20,660 nt of DNA, from IMG/VR virus record IMGVR_UViG_3300048838_001036, positions 1 to 20,660 of that record; one strand, written 5' to 3'. Below, in pieces: positions 12,821-20,660 of the stretch. The position numbers and the translations under genes are program-made. This DNA comes from a virus. Within the stretch, counting starts at the first letter, position 1, and each line of letters begins with the position of its first letter. The notes below the pieces were generated by a model. That model saw only the letters and a program-made list of their open reading frames with translations. It searched no databases and had not been told where the DNA came from.

Positions 12821-13452
12821 TAGAAATACTCCACCGTGTTGTTAAGCAGGATTGGATACTGGTCAGCCGCAACGCCGGTTTCATCAAAGCAGGCGTCCAC
12901 GTTCTCGTCAAAGAGACAGTTCTCAATCCTGCAGCGGTCCCCATTGATCTCAATGCAGGCGTCGGAACCCCCGCTCCACCCGGAAGAGAAGCCAGCACCG
13001 CGCAGAATTACATCGTCACCGTTGACGATAATAGCTCGTGTCAGCGCAAAGTTGGACTTGTAGAAAGTCGTAAACAGGAAGTCAATTTCCACCTTGAACG
13101 GTATGGTAATCGTTGCATTCAAGAACAGGTTGGAGTTGCTGCCCACGAAAAGGATGCGGGCACCGGCACTGATCGCCGCGAGGCACGTAGCAAGGTCCGC
13201 ATAGTCAGCGCCCGAGAAGTCACCGATGAAATAGTTGTACTCCTGAATCCGGGGAGCCCGGTCGTCCAGGTTCTTTATCCATCGCTGCGTGTTGTAGAAC
13301 TGAAAGTTGATGTGCTCTGCAGCGGGGAAATTCGTCGGGTCATACATGCTGGTTTCAAGGGAGGTATCAGGTTGAATGATCTTCCCTGAATCACCGCCGT
13401 CTCCCCAGTTTGAAAATACGGATGGCCTGTCCTCAGTCACGAAAATTGGCAT
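12820..13452 (-). CDS. Short beta-helix-like tail protein
   Basis: GGGAG precedes the ATG at 13452 and gives 210 residues. Residues 1-75 are a mixed, Asp/Asn-rich N-terminal adaptor (SNWGDGGDSG, then AAEHINFQFYNTQRW). Residues 75-205 show the turn-strand rhythm of right-handed beta-helices (IIVNGDDVILRGAG, IEINGDRCRIENCLF), as in pectate-lyase-like tailspikes. Only five or six rungs fit, many fewer than a complete tailspike, so it may be an adaptor, a truncated spike, or one part of a multi-chain fibre. It overlaps the next fibre gene by one base. Confidence 0.6.
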   Translation of the reverse strand: MPIFVTEDRPSVFSNWGDGGDSGKIIQPDTSLETSMYDPTNFPAAEHINFQFYNTQRWIKNLDDRAPRIQEYNYFIGDFSGADYADLATCLAAISAGARILFVGSNSNLFLNATITIPFKVEIDFLFTTFYKSNFALTRAIIVNGDDVILRGAGFSSGWSGGSDACIEINGDRCRIENCLFDENVDACFDETGVAADQYPILLNNTVEYF

Positions 13453-13464
13453 GAAAAACTCCCG

Positions 13465-14088
13465 CTATATGTTGGTTATGATGCTGGCGAAGTAACCACC
13501 TATCGTTGTTCCATCCTCACTGCCAAGGCCCTTGCCCACGGCTGGATCGCCGGTAAGCACACCGCCCAGCGCAAATTGATCGTTCGCGTCCGTGCCTTCA
13601 CCCGTGGTCAAGGCCACGATCTTGACCCCAGCCGCCACCACACGTTGCAGTTGATTGTAGAGGAAGCTCCCCGAAACAGGGGGAAGCTCACCGTCCGCAT
13701 AAAGCATGACGTTGGCTCCACCCAGGTTCACGTACTGCACCGACCCAGCGCCCATAATCAGACGGAACGCTGAAATGATCGCGGCGGGCTCACCCTGACT
13801 AAGGTTCTCAATGATCTTCACATAAATCAGGATGCGATAAAGGTCATCGTCAAACCCCTGACGCGGCTGGTCAGCGATCTCCCCGAGGGCATCAAGCCAG
13901 ACGCCTGTAGCCTCTGCCAGCTTGCGCTGCTCAAGAATGTCAAAGACCGTATCCTCAAGATCCTGCACCTGCCTTGCCAAAAGCGAGACGGTTCCCTCTA
14001 AGGTGTTCTTCTCACGATACTGGCCCGACAGGCGTTCTATGGCCTGTTGCGCGTGGTCCGTTATCCTTACGATTGGATCATCTGCCAT
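13465..14088 (-). CDS. Baseplate wedge / tail protein (gpI or DUF2612-like)
   Basis: The 207-residue protein begins 4 bases after the gpJ stop. A helical N-terminus (residues 1-65, DHAQQAIERLSGQYREK..., then LEDTVFDILEQRKL) leads to WLDALGEIADQPRQGFDDDLYRILIYVKIIENLSQGEPAAI, the motif set of DUF2612-like baseplate proteins. In contractile phages this gene follows gpJ and connects the wedge to the fibres. C-terminal beta strands end in an acidic Gly-rich region. The order gp25, gpJ, this gene, then fibres is canonical. Confidence 0.8.
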   Translation of the reverse strand: MADDPIVRITDHAQQAIERLSGQYREKNTLEGTVSLLARQVQDLEDTVFDILEQRKLAEATGVWLDALGEIADQPRQGFDDDLYRILIYVKIIENLSQGEPAAIISAFRLIMGAGSVQYVNLGGANVMLYADGELPPVSGSFLYNQLQRVVAAGVKIVALTTGEGTDANDQFALGGVLTGDPAVGKGLGSEDGTTIGGYFASIITNI

Positions 14089-14092
14089 GGGT

Positions 14093-15571
14093 TCAGCTCA
14101 CGATGTTGATGGTTATGCGGGAGCTATCAAACTTCGCCAATTCGTCCTGGGCAATCGTGATGTTGTTATCAAGCGTAGGCCCAGGCGAGGTTCCCACACG
14201 AATGACGACATCAGTTATGCCAGCCACGTCCACCGTGCAAAGCAGGTAGGGCAGCACGATAACGTCATCACCCGTGCCCAGCGCCTCACCGAACGCCAGG
14301 ATGTTGGCAATGATTTGATCCTCACCATCAAGCGGAAAGTCGTCCGTGGTTGTAAGGTCAATCTCAACATAGATAGGGATCTCCGTGGCCTCATCCCAGC
14401 GCACCGGCTGCAGGAATCCACTGTCATCCGTGAGGTTATAAAGCTCATTGCCGAAGGTCTTGATGCCAGCCGCCACGTTGTCAAAGGCTTGGCGGGCAAT
14501 GGCTTCAGGCTCACCCCCCACGAGCACTATGCGAACAGACTTCGGAGGCAGGCCATCCACCGTGGTGTTTTCATTGTTCACGTAAACGGAACAACTCTCC
14601 ACGTCCGGCACCTCCAGCATACGGGCCCGAATCGCGTTCGGCGTGCAGCGCCCGCTTGCAGCGATCTGACGAGCGCGGCGTATCTTGAAGTCAGGGTCAC
14701 TTTCCTCCGCGTCTCCCTGCTCAGCGTCCAGCGGATTGGTCACGGCGTCCCAGCCCGTAACGCTGTCCTCAAGGACGATAAGGCTTCCTGATGGAGCAGG
14801 CACGGGTCCGCTGTCCAGAGCCGTCATTGTTCCTGAGACGTTGGGGAGTTCACCCGGAATGACCTGAGCCGCAGATATAACCACATCGCCAACAGCAACA
14901 CCATCACTTGATAGCGTGTTGGCACCGACGACCAGGAGCGGCTGTGGCTGTTCCGCGTCGTCGCCGTCAAACTCAATTGTGAATCCACTGTAGAAATCCC
15001 CCGAGACGTTTACCTCATCAACGTTGCCAAGAGCCTCCAGGGCCGCCTTGACAGCCGCTGCGTTGGCGTTCCAGGCAATGGCTGACGTGGACTGGCCGTT
15101 GAAGATCAGCGTAAAGTTTCCTGACACCGGCTCCACATCAAAGGTGATCTCCTGCACCTCATTTGTTCCGGCACCGATCGTATAGGCCGCGTCCGTTGCA
15201 AAAATAGCCTCAGGGCTGTTCTGAACGCTGGCCCTTGTGCCCGCTGGTATGATGGTGCCTTGCGTGCCTGAGAGCACAACTCCCACCGTTGAGAACGTGG
15301 CCTCGCGTCGTTGCAGGCCGGTGTATGCTGCGACCTCATCAAACTGCTTTCCCTCAGCGTTGCGCGGGCTGAAGCTGTTGTTAAGCTGCTCCAGGAGTTC
15401 CCATACCTGGGCTATGCGCTCGGCCTGGATCGTGATGAACTGCCCAAGCGGACGCCGCACATCAAGGTCAACGGCATTGCCATAGACGCCACGCGCGTCC
15501 TCATTCATTTCGTCACGAATGTCCGCGAGCCGCTTGATGACAAGTCCTTCCGGTGTTACGCCAAACGTCAT
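14093..15571 (-). CDS. Baseplate J-like wedge protein
   Basis: ATG 15571 with GGGGAG upstream gives 492 residues. The N-terminal half is helical, then residues about 90-270 carry a beta domain (TVGVVLSGTQGTIIPAGTRASV), and about 285-350 the hallmark SDPDFKIRRARQIAASGRCT ... VPDVESCSVYVNNENTTVDGL, shared by Mu gp47/P2 gpJ-type wedge proteins. A long opposite-strand frame in this interval has no ribosome-binding site and is a shadow. In the assembled baseplate this protein forms the wedge ring around the hub with gp25 and the following gpI-like protein. Confidence 0.92.
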   Translation of the reverse strand: MTFGVTPEGLVIKRLADIRDEMNEDARGVYGNAVDLDVRRPLGQFITIQAERIAQVWELLEQLNNSFSPRNAEGKQFDEVAAYTGLQRREATFSTVGVVLSGTQGTIIPAGTRASVQNSPEAIFATDAAYTIGAGTNEVQEITFDVEPVSGNFTLIFNGQSTSAIAWNANAAAVKAALEALGNVDEVNVSGDFYSGFTIEFDGDDAEQPQPLLVVGANTLSSDGVAVGDVVISAAQVIPGELPNVSGTMTALDSGPVPAPSGSLIVLEDSVTGWDAVTNPLDAEQGDAEESDPDFKIRRARQIAASGRCTPNAIRARMLEVPDVESCSVYVNNENTTVDGLPPKSVRIVLVGGEPEAIARQAFDNVAAGIKTFGNELYNLTDDSGFLQPVRWDEATEIPIYVEIDLTTTDDFPLDGEDQIIANILAFGEALGTGDDVIVLPYLLCTVDVAGITDVVIRVGTSPGPTLDNNITIAQDELAKFDSSRITINIVS

Positions 15572-15574
15572 GGC

Positions 15575-15943
15575 TTACGCTCCCCCTGCAGTAATGATGT
15601 CGCTGAAGTCAAGAATACCTTCCACCGTGTACGCTTCAAAATCAATCTCAATGAAGCGTTCGCGGGCGTTATACGTGGTCTCGAAACGGACAAGGCTGAT
15701 AAACCCAGGCGTCCGGGTTATCTCGTCAATCAGAATGCTGTCGATGTTCTTTTGGGTCTGGCCTTTCTCAAAGATCTCATCAAACCACGGCACGCCCAGG
15801 TTGGTATCCAGGAACACCTCGCCCAGCACGGTCTGCAGGTTCTGCTTCATGATCTGTGCTATCTCCTCAACGCCGCTGATCATGTTCCAGTTGTTATTCA
15901 GAAGCTCAATCTCACCCGTGGCGTCATTGATCTTTATGTTCAT
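15575..15943 (-). CDS. GPW/gp25-like baseplate protein
   Basis: The 122-residue protein starts by ATGA overlap and has the gp25 features: a compact hydrophobic core, the segment EEIAQIMKQNLQTVLGEVFLDTNLGVPW (residues 26-53) with the conserved EVFLDTNLGVPW, then EITRTPGFISLVRFETTYNA. gp25 proteins initiate sheath assembly at the baseplate. Length and position before gpJ are standard. Confidence 0.92.
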   Translation of the reverse strand: MNIKINDATGEIELLNNNWNMISGVEEIAQIMKQNLQTVLGEVFLDTNLGVPWFDEIFEKGQTQKNIDSILIDEITRTPGFISLVRFETTYNARERFIEIDFEAYTVEGILDFSDIITAGGA

Positions 15944-16476
15944 CCCATGGCCCTCGCTGCATCAATTAGAGTCGCCGGTGTCGGCGCTACGCTGTTCAAT
16001 CCTGATGTTGTCAGTGTCAAAAGAAGGAACGCCTGCCGAAAAATTCCCGGCACCTCGCTATCCAGGGCATCGGCCTGCGGAGTCTTCCCAGCCACCTCAA
16101 GAACCTTGGCCGATGCGAGGGCGATGGAGGGTACGTCAAGGGCTGCAGTCGTGACGGCGGAAAACTTGGTTGCTGGAGTATCTGTTCCAACGTAGGACCC
16201 CGGTGCAACGGTAACAGTGGACGCCGTGATTCCCGCTTGAATCGCCGCAGATAGGTTGGCCGCATTAGCGTTGGAAAGAGCGCCCTGGAAGGCTGACTTG
16301 CCGAACGTGAAAACGGCGGCGGGCTGGCCCGTTGGACCAAGGAGGCCAGGGCTTGAAAGCTTGTTCGTAACCAGCGAGTCAATGACATTGGCTAGGTTCC
16401 CTTTCCAGCTTGTGTCGCCGACCGTTGGCATGTCGGCAAAGGCTTCTTTCCAATCTGTCTCACTTCCCAGAGCCAT
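15940..16476 (-). CDS. Ala/Ser-rich baseplate-region protein of unknown function
   Basis: The 178-residue product lies between the spike and gp25 genes. After an N-terminal part with DWKEAFADMPTVGDTSW, it is rich in Ala, Ser and Thr with repeated AALSNANAANLSAA-like stretches and no Cys or TM segment. An ATGA overlap links it to gp25. It may be a baseplate or spike-tip accessory subunit; I recognise no family. An opposite-strand frame from 15311 is a shadow. Confidence 0.65.
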   Translation of the reverse strand: MALGSETDWKEAFADMPTVGDTSWKGNLANVIDSLVTNKLSSPGLLGPTGQPAAVFTFGKSAFQGALSNANAANLSAAIQAGITASTVTVAPGSYVGTDTPATKFSAVTTAALDVPSIALASAKVLEVAGKTPQADALDSEVPGIFRQAFLLLTLTTSGLNSVAPTPATLIDAARAMG

Positions 16477-16480
16477 CCGT

Positions 16481-17209
16481 TTACGCCTTCAGTTGAGTGA
16501 GTTTTTCAATCAATTGCGTCGTCGTCTGGACGATCTGTTGCCACGGGCTTGGATCAATCACGGTGCCCGTGGGCCCGAGTGACGTTGGGAATGTCACCGT
16601 AAGCATGGCCTCACCCACCGCCTTGAGCTGTTCCAGGCCTTGTATCAGGATGTCGATGAGTTCAACGGCACCGTTGCCAAGCTGAAACTTGCCGTCCTTG
16701 TCGCCCTTGAACGTGGCCTTTTCAACCTGCATCCGAAACTCGCTGTCCTCGATGAGCGTGACAATCACACTCCCGAATTGCAGGAGCAGGTTGTCCTCAA
16801 GCGGGAATTCCTCATTGGTCGGATACATGCCTGGGATGGCCACGGCTCCATTCAGGTCATGAATTGCGCTGGAGCCTGGAGTGTCCAGCGTGCCGTTGCG
16901 CTTCCACTTCTCAAGGCTCCGCTGGCAGCAAATAACGAGCACGCGATCGCCGACCTTGACCGGCATGTTCATGCGTGCCGTGCCCGCGCGATATCGCCAA
17001 AGCTTGACACCACGGATCACAGGCGGGTCCACTGGCTCGTCCTGGTCCACGTACTGGCGCTTCCAATCGCTCTGAACGTCCACAAGGCCGCGCTGTTTAT
17101 CAACGGCCTTGATGGTGCCAGGGAAGGCCGTGTTCAAATCAAACAGACGGTCCTCGATCATCTCCTGGATAATCTCGACCATCTGCGGGGTTGTTCCTGG
17201 ATCTCTCAT
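16481..17209 (-). CDS. Central spike protein (Gp138-type)
   Basis: The ATG at 17209 is chosen over an earlier frame start at 17239 because GGAGG lies 10 bases upstream and TGA of the hub overlaps it (ATGA). The 242-residue protein has a short helical N-terminus (VEIIQEMIEDRLFDLNTAF) and an OB-type beta domain (PGTIKAVDKQRGLVDVQSD, then PVIRGVKLWRYRAGTARMNMPVKVGDRVLVICCQRSLEKWKRNG). This pattern is the N-terminal domain of Gp138-like puncturing proteins. The remaining C-terminal part is beta and then helical, about 90 residues. It would sit at the baseplate tip below the hub. Confidence 0.85.
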   Translation of the reverse strand: MRDPGTTPQMVEIIQEMIEDRLFDLNTAFPGTIKAVDKQRGLVDVQSDWKRQYVDQDEPVDPPVIRGVKLWRYRAGTARMNMPVKVGDRVLVICCQRSLEKWKRNGTLDTPGSSAIHDLNGAVAIPGMYPTNEEFPLEDNLLLQFGSVIVTLIEDSEFRMQVEKATFKGDKDGKFQLGNGAVELIDILIQGLEQLKAVGEAMLTVTFPTSLGPTGTVIDPSPWQQIVQTTTQLIEKLTQLKA

Positions 17210-18081
17210 ATGATTGTGGCCTCCACGTCCAGCGTCCAATCCGAGCCATGGGTGTCACCTGTGTAGACAATCTTTTGAACCAGGAGTTCACCCGTATAGA
17301 CCGTATTTTGCTCGAGGCGAACCTTGCCACCTGGAACAATCAGCGGGATCAGCAGACATTTGAAGTTGATGCCCTTGTCAGTTCTGATAGGGCTGCCGAT
17401 CAAACCCGTGCGCGGCGTGAGCTGTACGGCTGGCTGCAAAAGGCCCGTGTCGCGGTCAAACAGGTTGATGGCACCGTTCTGCACGTTCCAGCGAAACTTG
17501 TACTTGGCGGCGAAGTCATCCAACACCTTGCGGTTGGACGTGTTGAAGGTCTGGCCGAAGGACACCACGTCCGCCGTGATAACCGGCTTCACATAGCCCA
17601 CGGGCAATCCAAACGATTGGACCACGTCCTGGATAATGCGATTCACTGAGAAGCCAGCGGGGTAGCTCCTTTGAAAGGTGGATTGCCTGAGCGCAGCCTC
17701 ACCGTCCAGGATCTCCAGGTTCGTCACCCAGTCCGGCGCAAGATACTCACTGCCACCCGTGGCGTTGCCCGTGAGGATGGTCCGCACAAGACCCTGGTAT
17801 CCAGCCTGCAGCTCCACGAACAGACCCTTGCGCGTTGGCGCTCCCTTGGCTTCCGGGGGGATGTTGCAGAAGTTTCGGCTGCGCTCCGACAGGTTATAAA
17901 TCTGGAGCTTGCCCTGGTTGGGCGTACTCTCAACAGACCGCTCAAAGCTGAATGTGAACCGGAGCTTTTGGATGTCCAGGCGCTGCGCCGTCCGAAGATT
18001 TATTAGGGTAAGGCTGGCCGTCCTCAAAAAGAGGGGTTGCGATCCCTGAACCACGCTTGGTAATATTGAATTCGTCGCCAC
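17206..18081 (-). CDS. Baseplate hub protein (gp27-like)
   Basis: The start is a GTG at 18081 with GGGGGG upstream, giving 291 residues. The sequence is beta-rich at the N-terminus (LTLINLRTAQRLDIQKLRFTFSFERSVE), then TPNQGKLQIYNLSERSRNF. A middle segment with VNRIIQDVVQSFGLPVGYV and FNTSNRKVLDDFAAKYKFRWNVQNGAINLF resembles tail hub proteins of the Mu gp44/T4 gp27 type. The C-terminal VYTGELLVQKIVYTGDTHGSDWTLDVEA is the usual closing strand set. The hub links the tail tube end to the spike. Confidence 0.82.
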   Translation of the reverse strand: MATNSILPSVVQGSQPLFLRTASLTLINLRTAQRLDIQKLRFTFSFERSVESTPNQGKLQIYNLSERSRNFCNIPPEAKGAPTRKGLFVELQAGYQGLVRTILTGNATGGSEYLAPDWVTNLEILDGEAALRQSTFQRSYPAGFSVNRIIQDVVQSFGLPVGYVKPVITADVVSFGQTFNTSNRKVLDDFAAKYKFRWNVQNGAINLFDRDTGLLQPAVQLTPRTGLIGSPIRTDKGINFKCLLIPLIVPGGKVRLEQNTVYTGELLVQKIVYTGDTHGSDWTLDVEATII

Positions 18082-18083
18082 GC

Positions 18084-18407
18084 TTACCCCCCTGCTTCCT
18101 CATAAATCAACAGAACATCAACCCCTAAAGTTTCACGATCAGGATTCCTGTTGGCTCCAGTAAGGTCCACGCAGTAGAACGCACCGCCCGGAAGTGACTC
18201 GCGCTTGTACGCCTGCACGAGCGGAAGGCCGGTGAGCAGCGGTATGCCCATCAACAATTGCGTCCGGCTCTCGTTCAGGATGTCCATGATCCAGCGGTTG
18301 GCCCTCGTGTTGAAGCGGAAGGCCAGGAAGAACACACGCCCGTCCAGTGAGATCTGAAACTCATAGGCCGGGTAATCGTTTCGCACCGGAAGTTGAAGAA
18401 GTGCCAT
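18084..18407 (-). CDS. Baseplate plug protein (Pam3 gp18-like)
   Basis: The 107-residue protein begins on TAATG shared with the preceding stop. It carries the plug-family pattern: ISLDGRVFFLAFRFNTRANRWIMDI (19-43), LLMGIPLLTGLPLVQAYKRESLPGGAFYCVDLTG and a closing LGVDVLLIYEE. Such small proteins plug the central channel of compact contractile baseplates, as in cyanophage Pam3. It lies between the Dit-like and hub genes, as expected. Confidence 0.78.
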   Translation of the reverse strand: MALLQLPVRNDYPAYEFQISLDGRVFFLAFRFNTRANRWIMDILNESRTQLLMGIPLLTGLPLVQAYKRESLPGGAFYCVDLTGANRNPDRETLGVDVLLIYEEAGG

Positions 18408-19186
18408 TAGAGAAATCCTCCCAGCGCATTCTTGATATCAACGGCGAAACTCGTACGGGCCTGAGTCTGGGCCGTTGGCGGCTTGGTCCCCTGCGTGCCG
18501 AGGTCCGCTTTCTTGGGAGCGCCGTTGGCTGCGCTGAAGCCTTTGATCTGATCACCCGAGACAGAGACAAGCTGCAGATCCACGACATCAATTTGCTCAC
18601 AGGACATCGTGAAAGGCAGGCCGTCACCCGTCTCCACGGATTGCGGAAAGTTCAGGCTCGTGATGACCATGTTCGTGTAGATATTCTGGTCGCTGCCCTG
18701 CGGAAAGAAATACGTGCGAATCGTAAACGGCTTGCGGGCACGATAGGCCTTCACAAGCGCGAGCATGGCCTTCTGAGCGTAGGTCTGGTCGCCAGCGCCA
18801 CGCAGGTAACTGCCAAGCGCACCGCCAACACTCGCGCCGACTGCAGCGCCAAGGCCTGTTCCTATGAGACTGTTACCCCCAAGGCGACTGTTCTGCGCGA
18901 TGCGGCCCGCTGTTCCTGCCAGCACACCCTGAGCCACGGATTGCAAAGCGCCCTCAAGGCCGCCCAGCGGAGCGTTGCTGATAAAGCCTGTCATGGAAAA
19001 TGACACCGGCTCCAATTGAATGTTGTCGGAGATGGAGGAGCTAAGGTTGTCACTGCGCTCCACGGGCCAGCGCGTAATTGTGGATGTCAATGTCGTGTCA
19101 ATGAACTCCGTAACGTCAACGACAAGGCTGTCAATGCGTGTCAGCCTCTTCTCTATGCCCAGAATGAATTCCGTAGGTCCTGCCAT
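18407..19186 (-). CDS. Dit-like distal tail/hub protein with glycine-zipper insert
   Basis: The 259-residue protein follows the tape measure stop by 2 bases. Residues 14-72 form the beta-rich N-terminus (IDSLVVDVTEFIDTTLTSTITRW ... DNIQLEPVSFSMTGFI), the Dit-like N-terminal domain. Residues 75-131 are a Gly/Ala-rich insert (GGLEGALQSV, GTGLGAAVGASVGGALG) resembling a glycine zipper. Residues 150-205 hold FTIRTYFFPQG and NMVITSLNFPQSVETGDGLPFTMSCEQIDVVD, the typical domain continuation. It connects the tail tube to the baseplate. Confidence 0.75.
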   Translation of the reverse strand: MAGPTEFILGIEKRLTRIDSLVVDVTEFIDTTLTSTITRWPVERSDNLSSSISDNIQLEPVSFSMTGFISNAPLGGLEGALQSVAQGVLAGTAGRIAQNSRLGGNSLIGTGLGAAVGASVGGALGSYLRGAGDQTYAQKAMLALVKAYRARKPFTIRTYFFPQGSDQNIYTNMVITSLNFPQSVETGDGLPFTMSCEQIDVVDLQLVSVSGDQIKGFSAANGAPKKADLGTQGTKPPTAQTQARTSFAVDIKNALGGFL

Positions 19187-19188
19187 GG

Positions 19189-20660
19189 TTACTCCACGTT
19201 GCGACGAAGTGAGTTGCGGCCAGCCTGCTGAAGCATGTTCTTCTGCGACTTCTGCAGCTCCTGGCTGATAACAGCCTTGGCGGCTTCCTCGCTCAAGCCG
19301 TTGGCGTTGATCTTGATGTCGTTGGTAATCGTCACAGGAGCAGCACCGGACTTGCCTGCGTTCGCTGCAAGAGCCCGTTGGGTTTCAGGGCTGGCGGTCA
19401 CGGGCTTGGCAGCGGGCTTCATCATGACGCCCTTCTCATCCAGGTTGAGATCACGAATCGGGCTTGTGGCGAAATCAAACGCAGCGCCCAGACCCTTCTT
19501 TATGCCCTCGCCGCGCTGCTTCTTTCCTTCCTCGCCGGTCTTGATGCCAAGCGCATTGAGGCCCGAGAATCCCGAGAAGGTCATGAACACCTTATCAAGA
19601 TACTCAATCACGGTGCGTAGCGGCGTAAGCCAGAACTCAATGATGGTCGTGCCCACGTCAACGAACGCCGTCTTGAGCCAGTCCAGGTTATCCTGAATCG
19701 TTTTCAGGAATTTGCCGAACATGCTCTCGCCACCCTCAAAGAAGGTGATCACGTCCTCAATAAGTAGACCAATGGCAACGACTGCAGCGCCGATCGCAAT
19801 GGGGATTGCCAGGGCCATCGCCTGAGCCGCAAGCGCCTTGATGCCCATGGCTTTGAATTCAAGGCCAAGCGTCCAGATTGCCTTGCTGAGGCCACCGATA
19901 ATGGCCAGCACCTTCACCCCGCCAAAGACCAGGAGAGCCGCGCCGACGAGCTTCAACACGCGCTCCCATCCACCAAGCAGACCGACCAGCCTGTCAATGA
20001 TAGAAAAGCCTGTGCGCATGATGGACCAGAGTGACTTCAGCGTTGTGGCGATGCCCTGAGCCCAGGCCTGCACGCGCTGTTTGAGCAGTTCACGATTGCT
20101 GGTCAGCAGAGTTTTTAGTTCATCGCCAAAGGCCTGAAATATTGGTATGAGGGCCGAGCCCAGCACGTTCTTCAGGCCGCCCAGGATGTACTGCAGCCGT
20201 GTGATGGTATCCAGGAATTCCTCGGATGCTGCAGCCGTCTCCCCTGAAATGACAATGCCGAAGGCCTCCGCTTCACTCATCAACGCATCCAGGCCTGCGC
20301 GGCCTTCATTGAGGAACGGTATTAAAGCGGTGCCTGACTTGCCGAATATCTCCATCGCCCGCGCGGCCTTCTGGGGACCATCAGGCATCCTGGAAAATGC
20401 TTCCGCAAGATCCAGGAGTGTTTCACTCGTGCCACGCAGGGAGCCGTCACCCTCCTTGACTGAAACCCCCAAAGCACGAAAGGCATCAGCCTGTGAGCCG
20501 GTGCCTTTCGCGGCGTTCTCCATGTTTCGTGACAGGAGCTGCACGCCGATGTTGAGTTGTTCCGTGGACACATCCGAGAGGTCTGCGGCGTAGCGGAACT
20601 TCTGAAGTTCCTCCACCGTGAGGCCTGTTTTCTGGGCCGTCTTTGCAAGCTCGTTGCCAA
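19189..20660 (-). CDS. Tape measure protein, N-terminus beyond the window
   Basis: The frame is open to the window edge, giving 489 visible C-terminal residues; the GTG at 20616 is internal, since upstream codons in the same frame (GNELAKTAQKTGLTVEE) match tape measure sequence. The signature segment QADAFRALGVSVKEGDGSLR, then LLDLAEAFSRMPDGPQKAARAMEIFGKSGTALIPFLNEG, is the TP901/P2-type tape measure core. Hydrophobic stretches VGAALLVFGGVKVLAIIGGL and IPIAIGAAVVAIGLLI are the predicted membrane-insertion segments. It sets tail length and helps DNA delivery. The stop at 19189 is 2 bases before the Dit-like start. Confidence 0.92.
   Translation of the reverse strand, partial: GNELAKTAQKTGLTVEELQKFRYAADLSDVSTEQLNIGVQLLSRNMENAAKGTGSQADAFRALGVSVKEGDGSLRGTSETLLDLAEAFSRMPDGPQKAARAMEIFGKSGTALIPFLNEGRAGLDALMSEAEAFGIVISGETAAASEEFLDTITRLQYILGGLKNVLGSALIPIFQAFGDELKTLLTSNRELLKQRVQAWAQGIATTLKSLWSIMRTGFSIIDRLVGLLGGWERVLKLVGAALLVFGGVKVLAIIGGLSKAIWTLGLEFKAMGIKALAAQAMALAIPIAIGAAVVAIGLLIEDVITFFEGGESMFGKFLKTIQDNLDWLKTAFVDVGTTIIEFWLTPLRTVIEYLDKVFMTFSGFSGLNALGIKTGEEGKKQRGEGIKKGLGAAFDFATSPIRDLNLDEKGVMMKPAAKPVTASPETQRALAANAGKSGAAPVTITNDIKINANGLSEEAAKAVISQELQKSQKNMLQQAGRNSLRRNVE

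Noticed and set aside
15311-16195. Long plus-strand open frame opposite gpJ and gp25 genes
   Set aside because: It is opposite confirmed tail genes, has no ribosome-binding site and no recognisable domain; the same applies to the plus-strand frames at 13922-14791 and 16640-17266.
1-20660. CRISPR arrays, insertion sequences, rRNA or integrase/attachment sites
   Set aside because: No direct repeat-spacer series, transposase or recombinase motif, and no tRNA or rRNA sequence was seen on either strand.

Overview
The window is a stretch of a tailed bacteriophage (or prophage) genome with a contractile, myovirus-type tail. Right of about 8.7 kb, every gene lies on the minus strand in the canonical tail order: tape measure, tail-hub and baseplate-plug proteins, hub, spike, gp25, gpJ, gpI-like, fibres. 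A lipoprotein signal, a sec-type secreted protein, SLT-fold lysis/transglycosylase chemistry and Bcs1-like capsule chemistry favour a Gram-negative host. That is inference; no host gene, integrase, attachment site or tRNA is visible, so neither host nor lifestyle can be fixed.

Layout. (1) 2-2195, plus strand: six small, overlapping, translationally coupled genes, including a winged-helix DNA-binding protein, a multi-CXXC zinc-ribbon protein and a protein with a Cys...HAWVE pattern like transglutaminase/papain-fold enzymes. (2) 2197-4747, plus strand: envelope-directed genes: a secreted protein with a C-terminal CXXCH motif, a lipoprotein metzincin protease with HExxHxxGxxD and a Met-turn, small membrane proteins, and a Zn-ribbon protein. 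A hairpin pair, two terminators and about 440 bp with little certain coding sit within it. (3) 4765-4840: an array of GGAAC-centred palindromes with about 21-bp periodicity next to a plausible promoter, followed by a four-TM membrane protein (4867-5676) and a small membrane-associated protein (5730-6074). (4) 6063-8644, minus strand: a four-gene cassette, YjbQ (UPF0047), a CDP-glycerol/CDP-ribitol phosphotransferase (TagF/TarL type), an IspD/TarI-like cytidylyltransferase and a short-chain dehydrogenase. (5) 8751-20660, minus strand: tail fibre genes, a small TM protein plus lytic transglycosylase pair, and the baseplate/tail genes, ending in a tape measure gene cut by the window edge.

How they work together. 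The tail block reads tape measure (cut), Dit-like protein, plug, gp27-like hub, Gp138-type spike, an unknown Ala/Ser-rich protein, gp25, gpJ, gpI/DUF2612-like, beta-helix protein, fibre, lysis pair, large collagen-like fibre and two small fibre-associated proteins. It resembles the compact baseplates described for cyanophage Pam3. A strong leftward terminator (8662-8696) separates the tail block from the polyol-phosphate cassette.

The most striking content is that cassette. The enzymes look sufficient to make a CDP-polyol (by analogy to Haemophilus Bcs1, ribulose-5-phosphate to ribitol-5-phosphate to CDP-ribitol) and transfer polyol-phosphate to a glycan or to the virion. Together with the secreted protease, the CXXCH protein and the run of membrane proteins on the plus strand, the phage appears to invest heavily in remodelling the host cell surface. 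This is a hypothesis from sequence motifs only.
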